From the NCBI GenBank assembly GCA_900770445.1, contig CAAGKO010000086.1, forward strand, positions 1 to 32,522: 32,522 bases of DNA, written 5' to 3'. Shown in pieces: positions 30,612-32,522 of this stretch; within the stretch, counting starts at the first letter, position 1; each line of letters begins with the position of its first letter. The stretch is from an uncultured Oribacterium sp. GTDB lineage: Bacteria > Bacillota > Clostridia > Lachnospirales > Lachnospiraceae. The notes under the pieces are model-generated. The model had not been told where the DNA came from, did not search any database, and saw nothing but the letters and a program-made list of their open reading frames with translations. Position numbers and translations under genes: made by a program.

Positions 30612-30648
30612 AGAAAACCTCCATGATAAAATATAAATTAACTACATT

Positions 30649-30677
30649 AGTATACCGTACTATGAGGAGCAATGCAA
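30649..30677 (-). promoter_or_regulatory. promoter of the regulator-kinase-dacF operon
   Basis: On the minus strand TTGCAT (30672-30677), a 17-base spacer and TATACT (30649-30654). It stands about 40 bases before the regulator start. A palindrome CTTTATTAATAAAG (30705-30718) lies upstream. Confidence 0.7.
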
Positions 30678-30718
30678 AAAAGAAAGCATCGAAATATGTG
30701 ACGGCTTTATTAATAAAG

Positions 30719-30811
30719 TAAGCGTTCAGGTAGTGAGGGACCCGGAGGGGCGGCAACGGAGGCACAGTACTCCGAGACCGGTTCAATCTAAGTCGGGTCC
30801 CCTGTCTGTTA
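30719..30811 (+). repeat. inverted-repeat element, copy B
   Basis: A 93-bp element with TAAGCGTTCAGG at its left end and CCTGTCTGTTA at its right. Outer stem GGGACCCG (30737-30744) / CGGGTCCC (30794-30801), inner hairpin CGGAG / CTCCG. The core CGGAGGGGCGGCAACGGA is the same as in copies A and C. B and C also share GAGACCG and AAG-YCGGGTCCCC on the right side, so B is closer to C than to A. It contains no ORF. Confidence 0.78.
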
Positions 30812-30814
30812 AGA

Positions 30815-30846
30815 TAAAAGAAGAGCTGTGCGCTGGCACAGCTCTT
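30815..30846 (-). terminator. terminator of the SH3b protein gene
   Basis: AAGAGCTGTGC and GCACAGCTCTT form a perfect 11-bp stem with a 4-base loop; the minus strand continues CTTTTATCTT. It starts about 20 bases past the stop of the gene ending at 30867. Confidence 0.85.
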
Positions 30847-30866
30847 CGGGATGCGTTTCTGCGTAT

Positions 30867-32177
30867 TCAGGCGGCAGGAGTTTCTGCAGCCGGTGTTTCT
30901 GCGGCTATCGGCTGAACGAAATCGCTCTTGATGTAGGCATTCTCTCCGTTGTAGTCGATATTGACCCAGCCATCGGCTTCACCCTTATAGGTGACCTGTG
31001 TGCCGGCATCGAGAACGGCGAGCACACGGCAGTCGGTATTCGGCTCGGTACGAACCTTGACGCCGGTCGTGGTCATATAGATCGCGGTCGTCGGCTCCGG
31101 TGCGGCCGTCGTCTCCGGAACGATCGGGTCAGTCTCCATCACCGACTCGGTGACGGCTACGGTGGCAGCCGGTGTCGTCTCGATCGTCGAACTGCCGGAG
31201 TTGCCCATCAGAACGCGGATCAGAATGACCGCGAGGATGAGACAGAGAATCGGAATTACGTACTTCAGGATGCCGTACAGATCCAGCTCCTGCTTTCTAC
31301 CCTTCTGACCGCCACGTGGACGGTTAGCGTTGCGACGACCGGAAGCGGCTGCCTGCTTCGCTGTACTGGCTGCAGCCGGACGACGATTTCCATTCCGGGA
31401 TACGCGCTCGGAATCACGAAGCGGCCGAGTCGGGCGCTGGTTCGTATTCCGGCTGGAGCGATGATGCACATTACTGCCGGAACGACGTGGTGCATTTCCT
31501 AATGGAAGATCGACACCACTCGCATCGAAGGATGAACGTGGTGCTGCAGCAGTCCCTGCGCCGAAATCTTCTGAACCGGTATCCGTATCGTATCCGCCCT
31601 CGTTTTCTGTCGCAGTATAACGGCGCACGGTATCGGCATCGTCTGAACCGTCTGCCTCATAGCGACTGCTCACGCTGTCTGCTGCATCTGTAGAAGCATA
31701 CGAATCTGAACCTGCAGCAGCGAAACTTCGCTCACCTGCCGCCGGTCCGCTGTAGCCACTGGAAAAACGGCTGGATCCCTGGAAGCTGCGTGTTTCATAG
31801 CTGCCTCCGGATGAACGCTGCGCGTTCGAGTCTACATAATGCTCGAGTGCATCCTTCAGAAGAGAGAAGGAATCATTCGCCGCCTGCGCCGTCGCCTGGA
31901 CACCGTTCTCGGTCTGCTCCGCATATAAACGGATGGCGTGATACTGATCCCGCGTCTCCTTAGAAATCAGCCGGTTTTCAAACAGCTGCTCGATATCACT
32001 CTCGAGATTGTTCGAAACGAGAACCGCCTTATCCACCTGCATACGGACGATCCGCTTCAGAATCTCACGGTCCAGAACCATGGCTTCAGCATAGCGACCG
32101 TTCAGAATATTCTGCTGAGCCTCATTTAAGTCGGTGCGAATTTTGCCCCAGATACTAGCTTCTCTTGGTGTTGGCAT
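30867..32177 (-). CDS. membrane-anchored protein with C-terminal SH3b domain
   Basis: A 436-residue protein. Residues 1-115 form a helical, probably cytoplasmic domain (REASIWGKIRTDLNEAQQNI, then LNGRYAEAMVLDREILKRIV) that I do not recognise. Residues 120-300 are a long Ser/Gly/Arg/Asp-rich disordered linker. One membrane segment (ILKYVIPILCLILAVILIRVLM, about 305-326) follows a basic stretch, giving N-in, C-out. An outside Thr/Ala/Glu-rich linker leads to a bacterial SH3 domain (VKVRTEPNTDCRVLAVLDAG to NAYIKSDFVQP, about 370-425), of the kind that binds cell wall. The tail ends in repeats of AETPA. ATG 32177 is chosen because GGAGG stands six bases upstream. It may link a cytoplasmic partner with the wall; this is inference. 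Confidence 0.85.
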   Translation of the reverse strand: MPTPREASIWGKIRTDLNEAQQNILNGRYAEAMVLDREILKRIVRMQVDKAVLVSNNLESDIEQLFENRLISKETRDQYHAIRLYAEQTENGVQATAQAANDSFSLLKDALEHYVDSNAQRSSGGSYETRSFQGSSRFSSGYSGPAAGERSFAAAGSDSYASTDAADSVSSRYEADGSDDADTVRRYTATENEGGYDTDTGSEDFGAGTAAAPRSSFDASGVDLPLGNAPRRSGSNVHHRSSRNTNQRPTRPLRDSERVSRNGNRRPAAASTAKQAAASGRRNANRPRGGQKGRKQELDLYGILKYVIPILCLILAVILIRVLMGNSGSSTIETTPAATVAVTESVMETDPIVPETTAAPEPTTAIYMTTTGVKVRTEPNTDCRVLAVLDAGTQVTYKGEADGWVNIDYNGENAYIKSDFVQPIAAETPAAETPAA

Positions 32178-32292
32178 CAGAAACCTCCTTGACGGGAACA
32201 TGTCCCAGCGCCGGAAAACGGCACGGAAAAATATTTTTTTGAGAAAAAAGAATGTCTTTTTTCGGAAAAACCTTCTTTGAATATACAGTCTA

Positions 32293-32321
32293 AGTATAAC
32301 CAATTTCCAAAATCACTTCAA
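32293..32321 (-). promoter_or_regulatory. promoter of the SH3b protein gene
   Basis: On the minus strand TTGAAG (32316-32321), a 17-base spacer and TATACT (32293-32298). The leader of about 110 bases carries GAAAAAAG/CTTTTTTC arms and oligo-A/T runs. Confidence 0.7.
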
Positions 32322-32362
32322 GGAAAAAGCATTTTTTCAGTCACGCAGCTGCTTCTTCCTGG

Positions 32363-32464
32363 TAACAGTTCAGGCAGGCAGGGGACCCGGAGGGGCGGCA
32401 ACGGAGGCCATACATAGAGACCGTGTGAAATCAAGCCGGGTCCCCTTAGCGGCACTTGGTGTTA
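32363..32464 (+). repeat. inverted-repeat element, copy C
   Basis: A 102-bp element starting TAACAGTTCAGG and ending near TGTTA. The outer stem GGGGACCCGG (32381-32390) / CCGGGTCCCC (32436-32445) is a perfect 10 bp. The core CGGAGGGGCGGCAACGGA is identical to copies A and B, but the inner CTCCG arm is lost (CCATACATAGAGACC instead). With copy B it brackets the SH3b gene as direct repeats. Confidence 0.75.
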
Positions 32465-32484
32465 TCTCTCCTTGGAACCCTCTA

Positions 32485-32522
32485 GCAACGCTGAGTTTTC
32501 ATAAAGAAAACTCAGCGATTGC
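32485..32522. terminator. long hairpin at the window edge
   Basis: CGCTGAGTTTTC (32489-32500) and GAAAACTCAGCG (32506-32517) form a perfect 12-bp stem with loop ATAAA; outer GCAA/TTGC extend it with one bulge. It is probably the terminator of a gene beyond the window end, but no T-tract is visible within the window. Confidence 0.5.

Noticed and set aside
30719..32464. Repeat copies B and C as part of a CRISPR array
   Set aside because: Only two copies 1.6 kb apart with a gene between them, unequal length, no spacer series and no cas gene.

Overview
The window looks like chromosomal DNA of a moderately GC-rich Firmicute, most likely a gut-type Clostridia near Lachnospiraceae. This is inference from gene content: FabK as the enoyl-ACP reductase, an AcpP/AccD/AccA/Fab cluster with a MarR regulator beside it, strong GGAGG ribosome sites, a catabolite-type cre operator, the carboxy(nor)spermidine route to polyamines, and an OmpR regulator/histidine kinase/DacF operon. 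I see no transposase, integrase, phage gene, tRNA, rRNA or CRISPR array.

Layout. (1) 1-1.84 kb: end of a carboxy(nor)spermidine synthase and its partner decarboxylase (nspC). (2) 1.97-4.85 kb: a cupin, an alpha/beta hydrolase overlapping a GNAT acetyltransferase, and a single-pass membrane protein. (3) 5.06-6.53 kb, minus strand: a 5'-nucleotidase-like metallophosphoesterase. (4) 6.82-10.96 kb: sbcD-sbcC. (5) 11.41-19.75 kb: a fatty-acid synthesis operon acpP-accD-accA-fabH-fabK-fabD-fabG-fabF-fabZ, behind a long AT-rich control region, then a MarR-type regulator. accB and accC are absent from the cluster. (6) 20.63-23.80 kb: uxaB-uxaA of hexuronate catabolism, behind a sigma-A promoter whose start region is covered by a perfect cre-like palindrome. 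(7) 23.80-24.10 kb: a gene-free block packed with hairpins. (8) 24.10-25.95 kb: a small membrane protein (minus), then an HPr-like protein lacking the phosphocarrier His, and a YgjP-type metallopeptidase (plus). (9) 26.0-30.6 kb, minus: response regulator, multi-pass sensor kinase and D-Ala-D-Ala carboxypeptidase in an overlapping operon. (10) 30.87-32.18 kb, minus: a membrane-anchored SH3b protein.

The genes are mainly housekeeping: polyamine, fatty-acid, hexuronate, double-strand-break processing and cell-wall functions. The less ordinary material is between the genes. A 75-102 bp inverted-repeat element with an invariant core occurs three times (19.76, 30.72 and 32.36 kb). A cluster of mini-hairpins with three-base GAA/GTA loops lies at 23.80-24.03 kb. 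The same 31-bp terminator sequence serves two unrelated genes on opposite strands. Palindromes and repeated AACTAT/ATAGTT hexamers crowd the fab control region. Several conserved enzymes (NspC, SbcD, AccD, FabH, FabF, FabZ) also carry Ala/Asp/Thr/Glu-rich insertions or extensions that their families normally lack.
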